A DNA stretch of 64,000 bases from Paracoccus beibuensis (GCF_026162625.1 NZ_JAOTBD010000008.1:81753-145752), one strand, 5' to 3'; positions 11,195 to 19,619 are shown, counted from the first letter of the stretch. Numbers and translations are program-made. The notes: generated by a model from the sequence alone, not told the origin.

Positions 11195-11412
11195 GTCTGA
11201 ATGCCGTTCCTCATTGGCATTCCATATTCCAGCGTTTTCCGTTTGGTTCAACGACGGAAATGCGGACCGGCGCGATCGGCATGCAAAAACAACAAATATC
11301 AAGCAGGCGGCGGGGCCCCGCCCGCACCCGGGCGCGGTGCTTGCCCCTGTGGACCGCGCTTGCTAACGCTTGGGGCGACAGTGATCACGACTGAACCGGA
11401 AGGCCATTCCCC

Positions 11413-11973
11413 ATGCTCCCGCGTCTCGCGCTTCTTGCCCTGATGACCATTCCGCTGGCCGCCTGCGACGGCCAGGCCATGACCGACTTCCGCCGCACCG
11501 TCGGCCTCGAGGAGGCCGAGCCCGAACAGCCGGCCGGGCCGCGCCCGCCCGCCGTCTCGCCGCTGGAGCAGCCGATCGAGACCGGCGCCGCCGAACCGCG
11601 CCCGATCCCCACGGTCGAGCCGCTGACCTATCGCAGCACCGCCTTCGTCGCCGGCGGCAACGAGCCGTTCTGGAACGTCCAGATCAACGGCGACACCGCC
11701 ACCTACCGCACCCCCGAGGACAGCGACGGCCGCCGCATTCAGGTCAACCGGGTGCCTTTCGACGACGGCGTCGAATATATCGGCGTGCTGAACGGCCGGC
11801 CCTTCGCGCTGAACCTTCGGGCCGAGCGCTGCCGGGACAGCATGTCGGGCAAGCGCATGCCGCTGACCGCGCGCCTGACCGTGACCGGCGACCAGTTCAC
11901 CGGCTGCGGCGCGCCCGCCCAGCCCGCTGCGGCAACCACCGCGGCGCCGGCCGGACCGGCACCTGCCGGATGA
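11413..11973 (+). CDS. COG3650-like membrane-anchored lipoprotein
   Basis: 186-residue lipoprotein. A signal peptide ending in the lipobox IPLAAC (lipidated C18) is followed by a Pro/Glu-rich spacer. The conserved part contains GNEPFWNVQINGDTATYRTP (about 79-98) and RCRDSMSGKRMPLTARLTV followed by GCG, a pattern found in the poorly characterised COG3650 family of envelope proteins. The last 20 residues are an Ala/Pro/Thr-rich tail. Function unknown. It is divergent from the HWE kinase and lies 126 bp before yjbH. Confidence 0.75.
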   Translation: MLPRLALLALMTIPLAACDGQAMTDFRRTVGLEEAEPEQPAGPRPPAVSPLEQPIETGAAEPRPIPTVEPLTYRSTAFVAGGNEPFWNVQINGDTATYRTPEDSDGRRIQVNRVPFDDGVEYIGVLNGRPFALNLRAERCRDSMSGKRMPLTARLTVTGDQFTGCGAPAQPAAATTAAPAGPAPAG

Positions 11974-12099
11974 TGGCAGCGCCCGTTCACGCATTCGTGT
12001 ATCGAAGCAGGGCGGCAAGCCTGTCACTCGAAGCATGACCGCACCGATCCCGGGCTGACGCGACACGCGCCCGCCCCGCCGCCGAAAGGAAGCCTGCCG

Positions 12100-14286
12100 A
12101 TGCGCCGCCCGCGTCTGATCCGCCAGCTGATGGCGACCACCCTGCCCGTGGCCATGCTGGTCGGTTCCGGCACCGGCGTCGCCGTCGCCGACCCGATGCT
12201 GGCCCGCAACATGTCGGCCTATGGCATGCCCGGCGGCATCGACACGCCCACGGCCGAGATGCTGCCGGACGGCAGCCTTGGTGCAACGCTGTCCTGGTCG
12301 GACTATGCCCGGCGCGGCAACGTGTTCTTCCAGGCGCTGCCGCGGCTGACGACGGTCCTGCGCTATGCCCGCGTAGACGGGATCAACGATTACCGGGACG
12401 AGGGGTTCATCTCGGACCGGTCGCTGGACCTGCGTTTCCAGGTGGTCGATGAACAGGGCTGGCGGCCGGCGGTGGCCGTGGGCCTGCAGGACTTTTTGGG
12501 CACCGGCGTCTATTCGGGCGAATACATCGTCGCCACCCGCAACGTCACTCCCACCGTCCGGGCCTCGGTCGGTCTTGGCTGGGGCGTTCTGGCTGGCAAG
12601 CCGCGCGTCATCGATGTCCAGGACCAGGGCGGCACCCCGAACGTGGACCAGTGGTTCAGCGGCGGCGCCAAGCCCTTCGCCTCGGTCAGCTGGCAAGTGA
12701 ACGACAAGCTGAACCTGACGGCCGAATACTCCCACGACCGCTATTACGCCCGCTACAGCGACGGCAACGAATACCAGCAGGGCGACGAGCCCGGGTCGAA
12801 GTTCAACTTCGGCGCCAGCTATCGCTTCGGCCGCAATTACGAGGCCGGAATTTATACGATCGGGGGAGAGACGATCGGCGCGCAGTTCACCATCGCGCTG
12901 AACCCCCGCGATGCGGCCTTCCCGTCGGGCCTCGAACCCGCGCCCGCCCCGGTCCGCCCGCGCCCAGCCCCCGCCCAGGATCCCGAGGGCTGGTCGGGCA
13001 GTTGGGCGCAGGACCCCACCGCCCAGCCCGCCATCCAGACCGCCCTGGCCGACGCCATGGCCGAGGAGGGCGTGCGCCTGGAGGCGATGGCGCTGTCGCC
13101 CACGCAGGCCGAGGTGCGCCTGCGCAACCAGCGCTACATCTCTCAGGCCGAGGCCGTGGGCCGGACCGCGCGCCTGATGACCCGCGCGCTGCCCCCGTCG
13201 GTCGAAACCTTCGTGATCACCTCGACCACGGACGGGGTGCCGACTTCCTCGGTCACCGTGCGTCGCAGCGACGTTGAGCGGCTGGAGAACACCGAGGCCG
13301 GGCAGATCGCCGCCGCCTCGACCCTGACGGACGCGCCTGCGCACGTGCCGGGCCTGGTCCGGACCGACGACCTCTATCCACGCTTCCGCTGGTCCATCAA
13401 GCCGTACCTAGAGCTGGGGATCTTCAGCGCCGAGGACGGGCTGACCCACGAGGTCGGCGCCGAGGCGCGTGCCAGCTACGAGATCATGCCCGGCCTGATC
13501 GCCACCGGCGCCCTGCGCCAGCGCGCCTTCGGTGATATCGGCCAGCGCGGCCCCGGCATCCCCGGAGAGCGTGGCGAGTACTACACGCCCGAAGAATATG
13601 AATCGAGCCCGGATCTGGAAACCACGCCCGAAGGCGTGCCGCGGGTGCGGTCCGACACGCGGATGTATACCGGTAATTCCAGCCCGGTCATTCCGGAACT
13701 GACGCTGGCCTGGTACGCAAAGCCCGCGCCCGCCGTCTATACCCGCGTCACCGTCGGCCTGCTGGAGCGCGCCTATGGCGGCGTCTCGACCGAGGCTTTG
13801 TGGAAGCCCGCCAATTCGCAACTGGCCTTTGGCGCCGAGATCAACCGCGTCAGGAAGCGGGACTTCGACCAGCTGTTCGATTTCCGCGACTATGAGGTCA
13901 CGACCGGCCACGTCTCGGCCTATTACGAGTTCACGCAGGGCTTCACGGCGCAGCTGGATGTCGGCCGTTACCTGGCGGGCGACAAGGGCGCGACCGTCAC
14001 CCTGACGCGCGAATTCGCGAATGGCTGGCAGGTCGGCGCCTATGCGACGAAGACCGACCTCTCGTCCGAAGAATTCGGCGAAGGCAGCTTCGACAAGGGC
14101 GTGACCCTGTCGATCCCGCTGGGATGGGCCGCCGGCCAAGCGTCGCGCGACCGCGTGTCGACCAACCTTCGCTCGCTCTCGCGGGATGGCGGATCGCGGC
14201 TCGAGGTGAATGGGCGGCTCTATGATCGCGTGCGCGAAAGCCACACCGTCGATCTTTACGAAGGCTGGGGGAGGTTCTGGAGATGA
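12100..14286 (+). CDS. yjbH: YjbH-family outer-membrane exopolysaccharide protein
   Basis: 728-residue secreted protein with an N-terminal signal peptide (about 1-30, cleaved near VAVADP). The segment NMSAYGMPGGIDTPTAEMLPDG followed by many aromatic-ended beta strands is typical of YjbH/GfcD proteins, thought to form an outer-membrane barrel for exopolysaccharide export or modification. A Pro/Ala-rich linker near residues 280-300 separates an N-terminal barrel-like half from the C-terminal half. The stop overlaps the yjbF start (ATGA at 14283-14286), so the two are coupled. No yjbE or yjbG homologue is adjacent. Confidence 0.85.
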   Translation: MRRPRLIRQLMATTLPVAMLVGSGTGVAVADPMLARNMSAYGMPGGIDTPTAEMLPDGSLGATLSWSDYARRGNVFFQALPRLTTVLRYARVDGINDYRDEGFISDRSLDLRFQVVDEQGWRPAVAVGLQDFLGTGVYSGEYIVATRNVTPTVRASVGLGWGVLAGKPRVIDVQDQGGTPNVDQWFSGGAKPFASVSWQVNDKLNLTAEYSHDRYYARYSDGNEYQQGDEPGSKFNFGASYRFGRNYEAGIYTIGGETIGAQFTIALNPRDAAFPSGLEPAPAPVRPRPAPAQDPEGWSGSWAQDPTAQPAIQTALADAMAEEGVRLEAMALSPTQAEVRLRNQRYISQAEAVGRTARLMTRALPPSVETFVITSTTDGVPTSSVTVRRSDVERLENTEAGQIAAASTLTDAPAHVPGLVRTDDLYPRFRWSIKPYLELGIFSAEDGLTHEVGAEARASYEIMPGLIATGALRQRAFGDIGQRGPGIPGERGEYYTPEEYESSPDLETTPEGVPRVRSDTRMYTGNSSPVIPELTLAWYAKPAPAVYTRVTVGLLERAYGGVSTEALWKPANSQLAFGAEINRVRKRDFDQLFDFRDYEVTTGHVSAYYEFTQGFTAQLDVGRYLAGDKGATVTLTREFANGWQVGAYATKTDLSSEEFGEGSFDKGVTLSIPLGWAAGQASRDRVSTNLRSLSRDGGSRLEVNGRLYDRVRESHTVDLYEGWGRFWR

Positions 14287-14945
14287 GCGGGACGAAACGG
14301 ATGCGTGCTGTCGCGCTGTCGCTGGTCATCGCGGGCCTTGCCGCCTGCGGCAACACCGGGCCGGACGAAGGCGGTTCAGGCCCGATCTCGGTCCTGGCAC
14401 GCACCGCCACGGACACGATCATGTCCTCGCGGGCCGCGCAGCCGGCGGCCCCCGCCCGCACGCCGCAAGAGGCCGCGGCCGAGGCGCTGCGCGTCAACCC
14501 CGGCCCGCTGATTCAGGTCGGCTTTGAAGGTTTGGGCCGGACACAGGTGCTTGCGCTGGCCGGCCAGAACGGCGCCATGCGGACCTACATGACCCCGTCC
14601 GAAGAGGCGGTGATCCTGCGCAACGGCATGCTGGTCGGCACGCGCGGTCTGGGACGCGATCTGTCGGTCGCCGAACCGGGCACCGAGGGTCTGATCCGCG
14701 CCGGCCAGTCCGGCCGTGGCACCCGCGTGATGCGCTATCTCTCGGGCGACGGCCTGGAACGCCCGTTGCAGTTCGACTGCACGACCGCACCGGGCCCCAC
14801 TCCTGGCGTCCTTGTCGAAAGCTGCGAGGGGCATGGCGTGGCATTCCAGAACAATTACCTGGTCCAGAGCGGCCAGATCCCCGTGTCACGCCAATGGGTC
14901 GGCCCCGGCCTCGGATACATCACGATCCAGACCCTGCGGCCCTGA
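14283..14945 (+). CDS. yjbF: YjbF-family lipoprotein
   Basis: 220-residue lipoprotein with lipobox GLAAC (C22). It shares the GfcB/YjbF pattern: a GRTQVLALAGQNGAMRTYMT strand pair, then ILRNGMLVGTRGLGRDL, and a C-terminal QNNYLVQSGQIPVSRQWVGP block. The family is encoded with YjbH in exopolysaccharide or group-4-capsule loci and is presumed periplasmic, anchored in the outer membrane. It is translationally coupled to yjbH. No promoter of its own is evident. Confidence 0.85.
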   Translation: MSGTKRMRAVALSLVIAGLAACGNTGPDEGGSGPISVLARTATDTIMSSRAAQPAAPARTPQEAAAEALRVNPGPLIQVGFEGLGRTQVLALAGQNGAMRTYMTPSEEAVILRNGMLVGTRGLGRDLSVAEPGTEGLIRAGQSGRGTRVMRYLSGDGLERPLQFDCTTAPGPTPGVLVESCEGHGVAFQNNYLVQSGQIPVSRQWVGPGLGYITIQTLRP

Positions 14946-15638
14946 CCGCTGTAAGCCGCCCCCGCGCGCGGCTGCCTCGCCGCGCGTGAGGGCGCCGACC
15001 ATCCGCCGGTAGTCTCTCAGTCGGACGACTGCTTCCGCAGGAAATGCTCGCCAGCCCCTGCAGGACACGCCTGCCCTTGCTGCGGCCGGGGGGAGCGGGA
15101 AGCGCAATTTCGCCCTTCCAACGTCAGAAATCGCGATTTCAGCGCATCAAGAGCCAAGAGCGGCGGCTGGCCGAACGCCTTGGGACGCTCACGCCACCAG
15201 ATTGGCTGTCCGCCGGCGACCGGGTTTATCGAAGGGGCCCGACTGCCTTGCCAACGGCTTCCCCCGGTCGGGCCATGCAGGTGGAATAACGGCCGTTGGA
15301 GGTGGTCCAGCCGAGAACCGACGGTCCTGACTGGCAGGAAACCGGTGCGAGAGACTGCAAAGCCCTGCCGCATGCGTCCACAAGATCCATGACCCGCATG
15401 GACTTTGGTGCCGAAGCACAGCAGCGTTCGCGTGACGCGGAACCGCTTGGCGCGCTACAACCCGAAGACTTTGACAAAGATCCGACTAGCTGACGCCTCC
15501 ACCACAGCCGAATCGAGATGTGGCGGATGGCTCGGGTGCTGACGACGAAGCGAAAGGGCCAATGCACGGTCCGGGTCCTCGGATCGACGAATGGGAAATC
15601 GCGTCGACCTGGAATCGCGTGTCCGCAGCACGCAAAAT
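14946..15638. other. Gene-free interval, about 0.7 kb
   Basis: No open frame here has a recognisable domain, a good ribosome binding site and the third-position GC bias of its neighbours. Several short overlapping frames exist on both strands; translated, they are Arg/Pro/Ser-rich and look like non-coding readings. A small inverted repeat, CAGTCG-GA-CGACTG, lies near 15019-15032. The segment could be a decayed gene or element, but no transposase motif was recognised. Confidence 0.5.
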
Positions 15639-15667
15639 AAGGGGGCTGGCACAAGGCCAGCCCCCTT
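15639..15667 (-). terminator. Rho-independent terminator of the small secreted protein gene
   Basis: A perfect 12-bp stem (AAGGGGGCTGGC with its complement) closes a five-base loop. Read on the minus strand it is followed by TTATTTT, a fair U tract. It sits 36 bp beyond the stop of the 67-residue gene. On the plus strand it is followed only by TTTGTG, so the minus direction is favoured. Confidence 0.85.
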
Positions 15668-15702
15668 TGTGAAACCGGACCGGAGTACGATCCGAATTCA
15701 GA

Positions 15703-15906
15703 TCAGCTGTCGTCGTCGTCCGAAGCAACTGCGGCGATGACGCCCAGCAGCAGCAGGGCCGGGACGACCAGACCGGCGTTGGTCGACGCGGGCTGTTCTT
15801 CAACAACAACCGGCTCGACTTCGACGACGGGGGCAACGTAGCCACCGGCCAGAGCCGAGGTAGCGGTCAGGCCGAGGGCGGCCGCGAAAGTAGCGAATTT
15901 GGTCAT
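15703..15906 (-). CDS. Small secreted/membrane protein with acidic C-terminus
   Basis: 67-residue protein: a signal peptide (MTKFATFAAALGLTATSALA), a short Val/Glu/Pro-rich stretch with alternating VEVEPVVVEE, a hydrophobic helix (GLVVPALLLLGVIAAVA) and the tail SDDDDS. Similar tiny proteins occur widely in Rhodobacteraceae and have no established function. ATG at 15906 is chosen because GGAG lies 7 bp upstream; the in-frame ATG at 15912 would be too close. A strong terminator follows, and the separate transcript, compact size and terminator suggest high expression. Function unknown. Confidence 0.75.
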   Translation of the reverse strand: MTKFATFAAALGLTATSALAGGYVAPVVEVEPVVVEEQPASTNAGLVVPALLLLGVIAAVASDDDDS

Positions 15907-16104
15907 GATCATGCTCCGTTTCGTTTGACGGCTGCCGTATCCGGCAACATCGCTGCGACAGTTACACAAAGCCGAAGGGTTGAAAAGCTGCATTGAATTT
16001 TCCCCCCCTTGGGCCCGTAGCCACTGTTGCATATTGGCCAACACCCATTTCGGCGGTTCGTTCCGCATCCGTCGAACGGCACGGAAAACTGTGGCAATTT
16101 CGCA

Positions 16105-16896
16105 CTAGGCGCGCCGAACTCCCTGAGAGAGGAGGAAAAAAACCGCCGCCGCTGTCACGATGGAAGGCCCCGCCGGCGTGTCCAGCCGCAGGCTGGACCA
16201 CAAGCCCGCAAGAACCGATGCAGCGGCGACCAGCGCCGCACCGGCGGCCATCCGCTCGGGCGTGCGGGTCCACCCGCGGGCCGCCGCCGCCGGCACGATC
16301 AGCATGGCGGAAATCAGCAGCGAACCGACCACTCGAATCGCCAGCGCCACCACCACGGCCAGGCACAGCGACAGCACCAGACGCTCCAGCCGCGGGTCGA
16401 TGCCGGCGGCCATGGCCAACTCCTCGTTCAAGCTGCTGGTCACCAGCCGCTGCCAGCGCAGGATCAGCAGCCCCAGGACCAGCGCCGCACCGGTCCAGAT
16501 CAGCGCCAGGTCCAGGCGGCCCACCGCCAGGATATCGCCGAAGAGATACGCGGACAGGTCCGACCGCGCCGACGGCACGAAGCTGATCGCCACCAGGCCG
16601 AAGGCCAGCGCCGAGTGCGACAGCACCCCCAGCATCGTGTCCATGGCCTGCCCCCGCGCCACCAGGGCCGACACCAGGCTGGCCATCGCCACGGCGACCG
16701 CCAGCGTTCCCGCATAGATCGAGACGTCGAAAGCCAGCGCCAGCGCCACGCCGAGGATTGCGGCATGGGCGGTGGAGTCGCCGAAATAGGCCATGCGCCG
16801 CCAGACGACGAAGCTGCCCAGCGGGCCCGCCACCAGGGCCAGCCCCAGTCCCGCCAGAACGGCGCGCATGAAGAAGTCGTCAAGCATCAGGGTCAT
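16105..16896 (-). CDS. znuB: Zinc ABC transporter permease ZnuB
   Basis: 263-residue inner-membrane permease of the ABC-3 family with about eight hydrophobic segments. Typical motifs are GPLGSFVVWRRMAYFGDSTAHAAILG near the N-terminus and a coupling region with LFGDILAV. It imports Zn2+ delivered by ZnuA using ZnuC as ATPase. It lies 21 bp downstream of znuC on the same strand. ATG codons at 16896 and 16887 are both possible starts. Confidence 0.93.
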   Translation of the reverse strand: MTLMLDDFFMRAVLAGLGLALVAGPLGSFVVWRRMAYFGDSTAHAAILGVALALAFDVSIYAGTLAVAVAMASLVSALVARGQAMDTMLGVLSHSALAFGLVAISFVPSARSDLSAYLFGDILAVGRLDLALIWTGAALVLGLLILRWQRLVTSSLNEELAMAAGIDPRLERLVLSLCLAVVVALAIRVVGSLLISAMLIVPAAAARGWTRTPERMAAGAALVAAASVLAGLWSSLRLDTPAGPSIVTAAAVFFLLSQGVRRA

Positions 16897-16917
16897 CCGC
16901 GGTGCTGCACGCCGCGC

Positions 16918-17721
16918 CTAGTGGCTGGCGGCGGTGGGTTCGGAGGTGTGGCCATGGCTGCAGCCGGGGCCGTGAATGTGTCCACCCTCGGGCACGAGGT
17001 CGTGGTCGTGGTCGTGGCAGTGCCGGTAGAGCGCAAGCGTTCCCTCGGCCTCGGCACCGAAGAGCGCCAGGTATTCCGGCGCGGTGCTGACGTGCTGAGG
17101 CGTGCCTTCGCAGCAGACATGGCCGTTCAGGCAGACCACCCGGTCCGAGGATCGCATCACCACCAGAAGGTCGTGGCTGACCATCAGGATGCCCGCACCA
17201 GTCTGACGGCGCACCTCCTCGATCAGCTGGTAGAAGGCGACGATGCCCGGCTGGTCCAGGCCCTGCGTCGGCTCGTCCAGGACCAGCAGATGCGGATCGC
17301 TCAGCAGCGCGCGGGCCAGCAGAACGCGCTGGAACTGGCCGCCCGACAGCTGCGTCAGCTGCCGCGCCCCAAGTCCGGGAACGCCCGTGCGGTCCAGCGC
17401 TTCTTGCGCCTGCGCATCGGTGACGCGCCGGGGCAGCGACAGGAAGCGGCGGACGGTCATCGGAATGGCGGTGTCCAGCTGCACCCGCTGCGGCACATAG
17501 CCGATTCGCAGCCCGGTTCGGCGGGTCACCGACCCTTCCGCCAGCGGCATGTGCCCCAGAAGCGCCCGGATGAGAGAGGACTTGCCCGACCCGTTCGGCC
17601 CGACCACGGTCACGATCTCTCCGGGGCAGATGCGGAAATCGACCCGCGCCAGCACCGGCTCGGACGTGCCCGGTCGGTTGATGGTCAGGGTGCGCGATTC
17701 GATCAGGGCGTCGCCGGGCAT
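16918..17721 (-). CDS. znuC: Zinc ABC transporter ATP-binding protein ZnuC with His-rich tail
   Basis: 267-residue ATPase of the ZnuABC importer. Walker A GPNGSGKS is at 41-48, the signature LSGGQFQRVLLAR and Walker B LLVLDEPTQGLD follow, and the switch histidine is in MVSHD. After the conserved ABC fold, residues about 234-267 form a tail with ten histidines interleaved with Asp, Gly and Ser (HCHDHDHD, HIHGPGCSHGH) that could bind zinc in the cytoplasm. The start ATG shares one base with the zur stop (TGATG), so zur, znuC and znuB form one operon. Confidence 0.93.
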   Translation of the reverse strand: MPGDALIESRTLTINRPGTSEPVLARVDFRICPGEIVTVVGPNGSGKSSLIRALLGHMPLAEGSVTRRTGLRIGYVPQRVQLDTAIPMTVRRFLSLPRRVTDAQAQEALDRTGVPGLGARQLTQLSGGQFQRVLLARALLSDPHLLVLDEPTQGLDQPGIVAFYQLIEEVRRQTGAGILMVSHDLLVVMRSSDRVVCLNGHVCCEGTPQHVSTAPEYLALFGAEAEGTLALYRHCHDHDHDLVPEGGHIHGPGCSHGHTSEPTAASH

Positions 17722-18221
17722 CACGCGGGCCCCCCGGCGGCACAGGTCGCGCAGAGGCCGACGGCCTCGATGGTTGCACGCTCGACCCGGAAACCGCCCT
17801 TGCCGGCGATCTCGGACAGAGCGTCGCGGATGGGGACGCCGGCGGCCTCGGCGACCTTGTCGCAGCTGCGGCAGATCAGGAAGGCCGGGTGGTGGTCGTC
17901 GCCGGGATGCAGGCAGGCGGTGAAGGCGTTGAGGCGCTGCAACCGGTGGACCAGCCCGTGCCCGACCAGGAACTCCAGCGCCCGATAGGCGACCGGCGGC
18001 TGGCGCCCGAACCCCTCGGCGGCCAGCCGGTCCAGCACCTCGTAGGCGCCAAGGGCCCGGTGGCTTTCCAGCAGGATCTCCAGCGTGCGGCGACGGACAG
18101 GCGTCAGCCGCGCGCCCTGCTCGGCCAGCCGGGCGGCAGCCTCGTCCAATGCGCGGCGGGCACATTCCTGATGGTCATGGGGCGCGAATGTCGCGGCGAT
18201 GTGGTCACTGCTTTCGGGCAA
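17721..18221 (-). CDS. zur: Zinc uptake regulator Zur (Fur family)
   Basis: 166-residue Fur-type repressor. A winged-helix domain (RLTPVRRRTLEILLESHRALGAYEVL) is followed by a dimerisation domain with metal ligands HPGDDHHPAF and two Cys pairs, CRSC and CATC, expected to hold structural zinc. The start appears to be TTG at 18221, preceded 6 bp upstream by AAGGA. It represses zinc uptake when zinc is sufficient, binding the palindrome between itself and znuA. It heads the zur-znuC-znuB operon and probably regulates itself. Confidence 0.92.
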   Translation of the reverse strand: MPESSDHIAATFAPHDHQECARRALDEAAARLAEQGARLTPVRRRTLEILLESHRALGAYEVLDRLAAEGFGRQPPVAYRALEFLVGHGLVHRLQRLNAFTACLHPGDDHHPAFLICRSCDKVAEAAGVPIRDALSEIAGKGGFRVERATIEAVGLCATCAAGGPA

Positions 18222-18269
18222 GACGGTCCTTCACGCATGAAGCGTTATCTTATTACATCCGGGTTGACT

Positions 18270-18284
18270 TGTTACCATGTAACA
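18270..18284. promoter_or_regulatory. Zur box operator
   Basis: The 15-bp palindrome TGTTACCATGTAACA has perfect 6-bp arms around CAT. It lies in the 105-bp divergent gap between zur (minus) and znuA (plus) and resembles the AT-rich GTTAT-ATAAC operators of proteobacterial Zur proteins. A weaker related sequence, GTTATCTTATTAC, sits about 20 bp to the left at 18244-18256 and could be a second half-occupied site. Confidence 0.85.
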
Positions 18285-18326
18285 CAGACAACCTCGCCAT
18301 CGCAACAAAGCCTCATGGAGAACCAG

Positions 18327-19286
18327 ATGCGCAGACAAGCATCCATCGCCGCCCTCCTCTCGCTGACCGCCGCCCCGGCGCTGGCGGCCCCGACCGTGGT
18401 CACCGACATCGTGCCGACAGGCGCCCTGGTCCAGGCCGTGATGGGCGATCTGGGCGGGGTGCGCGTTCTGCTGCCCCAAGGCGCCAGCGCCCACCACTAC
18501 CAGATGCGGCCGTCCGATGCGCAGGCGCTGCAGGATGCGGATCTTGTCGTCTGGATGGGCCCAGAGCTGGCCCCTTGGCTGGACCGCGCCGCCGGCAACC
18601 TGTCGGACGATGCGCAGCTGCGCCTGCTGGGCGTCGAGGGCGTCACGCTGCGGTCCTTCTCGGCCGGGGGCGAGCGTCATGACCATGATCACGGGCACGA
18701 ACACGGAGACGACCATGAGCACGCAGACGCCCACGCGCATGACCACGGCGACCACGATCACAGCGGGAACGATCCCCACGCCTGGTTGAACCCGGACAAC
18801 GCGGCGCCTTGGGTCGACGCGATCGTCGCCAGCCTGTCCGAGCAGGACCCCGAGAACGCCGCAACCTACCGCAGCAACGCGGATGCCATCGGGCAGCGGA
18901 TCGAAGCGCTCGACACGACCCTGACCAAGCGCCTTGCGCCCCATGCGGACCAGCGTTTCATCGTTTTCCATGACGCTTACGGCTATTTCACTGAACATTT
19001 CGGGCTTCAGCCGGCGATTCCGGTGTCGCTCGGCGATGCCTCGACACCGTCGGCCGCCCGGATCGAAGGCATCCAGAACGAGATCGCGCGGTCCGGTGCC
19101 ACCTGCGCCTTCCCGGAATACGCGCATGATGCCGGCCTGGTCGAGACCGTCATCGAGGGCAGCGACGTGCGGCTTGGCGGTGAACTCAGCCCTGCGGGCG
19201 GCGACCTCGCGCCCGGCGCCGGGCAATACGAGGCGCTGCTGACCGCCATGGCCGATACAATGATCGCCTGCTTCGAAGTCAACTGA
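18327..19286 (+). CDS. znuA: Zinc ABC transporter substrate-binding protein ZnuA
   Basis: 319-residue periplasmic zinc-binding protein. Signal peptide about 1-20 (cleaved near ALAAPT). Zinc ligands are expected at HH (56-57), H151 in NDPHAWLNP and the histidine in RFIVFHDAYGYF. A charged loop at about 118-146 holds about a dozen His residues alternating with Asp and Glu, the zinc-capturing loop of ZnuA. ATG at 18327 is preferred to the ATG at 18315 because GGAG lies 6 bp before it. Transcribed divergently from zur through the Zur box. Confidence 0.94.
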   Translation: MRRQASIAALLSLTAAPALAAPTVVTDIVPTGALVQAVMGDLGGVRVLLPQGASAHHYQMRPSDAQALQDADLVVWMGPELAPWLDRAAGNLSDDAQLRLLGVEGVTLRSFSAGGERHDHDHGHEHGDDHEHADAHAHDHGDHDHSGNDPHAWLNPDNAAPWVDAIVASLSEQDPENAATYRSNADAIGQRIEALDTTLTKRLAPHADQRFIVFHDAYGYFTEHFGLQPAIPVSLGDASTPSAARIEGIQNEIARSGATCAFPEYAHDAGLVETVIEGSDVRLGGELSPAGGDLAPGAGQYEALLTAMADTMIACFEVN

Positions 19287-19293
19287 TCCGGTC

Positions 19294-19320
19294 CCGCGGC
19301 GGTCGAAACGGCCGCCGCGG
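19294..19320 (+). terminator. GC-rich hairpin after znuA
   Basis: A perfect 9-bp stem, CCGCGGCGG with CCGCCGCGG, encloses a 9-base loop, 8 bp after the znuA stop. There is no T tract, so it is either a weak intrinsic terminator or an mRNA 3-prime stabilising hairpin. Confidence 0.5.
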
Positions 19321-19361
19321 AGCCTGCAAGTCCCCCCGAAGAATTTCCGACTATTTTACTT

Positions 19362-19385
19362 TGACAAACCTGAATGAATTTGTCA
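19362..19385. promoter_or_regulatory. Inverted repeat upstream of hemP, candidate iron-responsive operator
   Basis: TGACAAA at 19362-19368 and TTTGTCA at 19379-19385 form perfect 7-bp arms 10 bp apart, 40 bp before the hemP start. The left arm overlaps a TTGACA that could serve as a -35 element. Iron-regulated promoters of Rhodobacteraceae carry TGAC/GTCA-type palindromes, and hemP is iron-controlled in many species, so an Irr, RirA or IscR-type site is plausible. The regulator is inference. Confidence 0.55.
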
Positions 19386-19424
19386 GCTATAGGTCATCAT
19401 CAGTTCCACCCAGAGAGGCTGACC

Positions 19425-19601
19425 ATGACCGCGACGCGCCCCGCAGATTTCACCCGCCCCGGCACCTCGATCCTTTCGCGCATCCCGCATCACGATGCCA
19501 CGCAGCTGACGCGCGGTGGCAACCAGGCGATGATCGTGCTGGATGAACAGGTCTATCAACTGCGCATCACGCGCGCCGGGAAGCTGATCCTGACGAAGTG
19601 A
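19425..19601 (+). CDS. hemP: Hemin uptake protein HemP
   Basis: 58-residue protein ending in VYQLRITRAGKLILTK, the hallmark C-terminus of HemP. HemP helps expression or function of heme uptake, in Burkholderia as an activator of the heme receptor gene. ATG at 19425 follows GAGAGG; an upstream extension would run through the operator region. No heme receptor or transporter gene is adjacent, so it is a detached member of that system. Confidence 0.88.
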   Translation: MTATRPADFTRPGTSILSRIPHHDATQLTRGGNQAMIVLDEQVYQLRITRAGKLILTK

Positions 19602-19619
19602 CATCCTGCGCCATGCCTT

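Noticed and set aside
14946..15638. Insertion-sequence remnant between yjbF and the small protein
   Set aside because: No DDE or other transposase motif, terminal repeats or target duplication could be seen.
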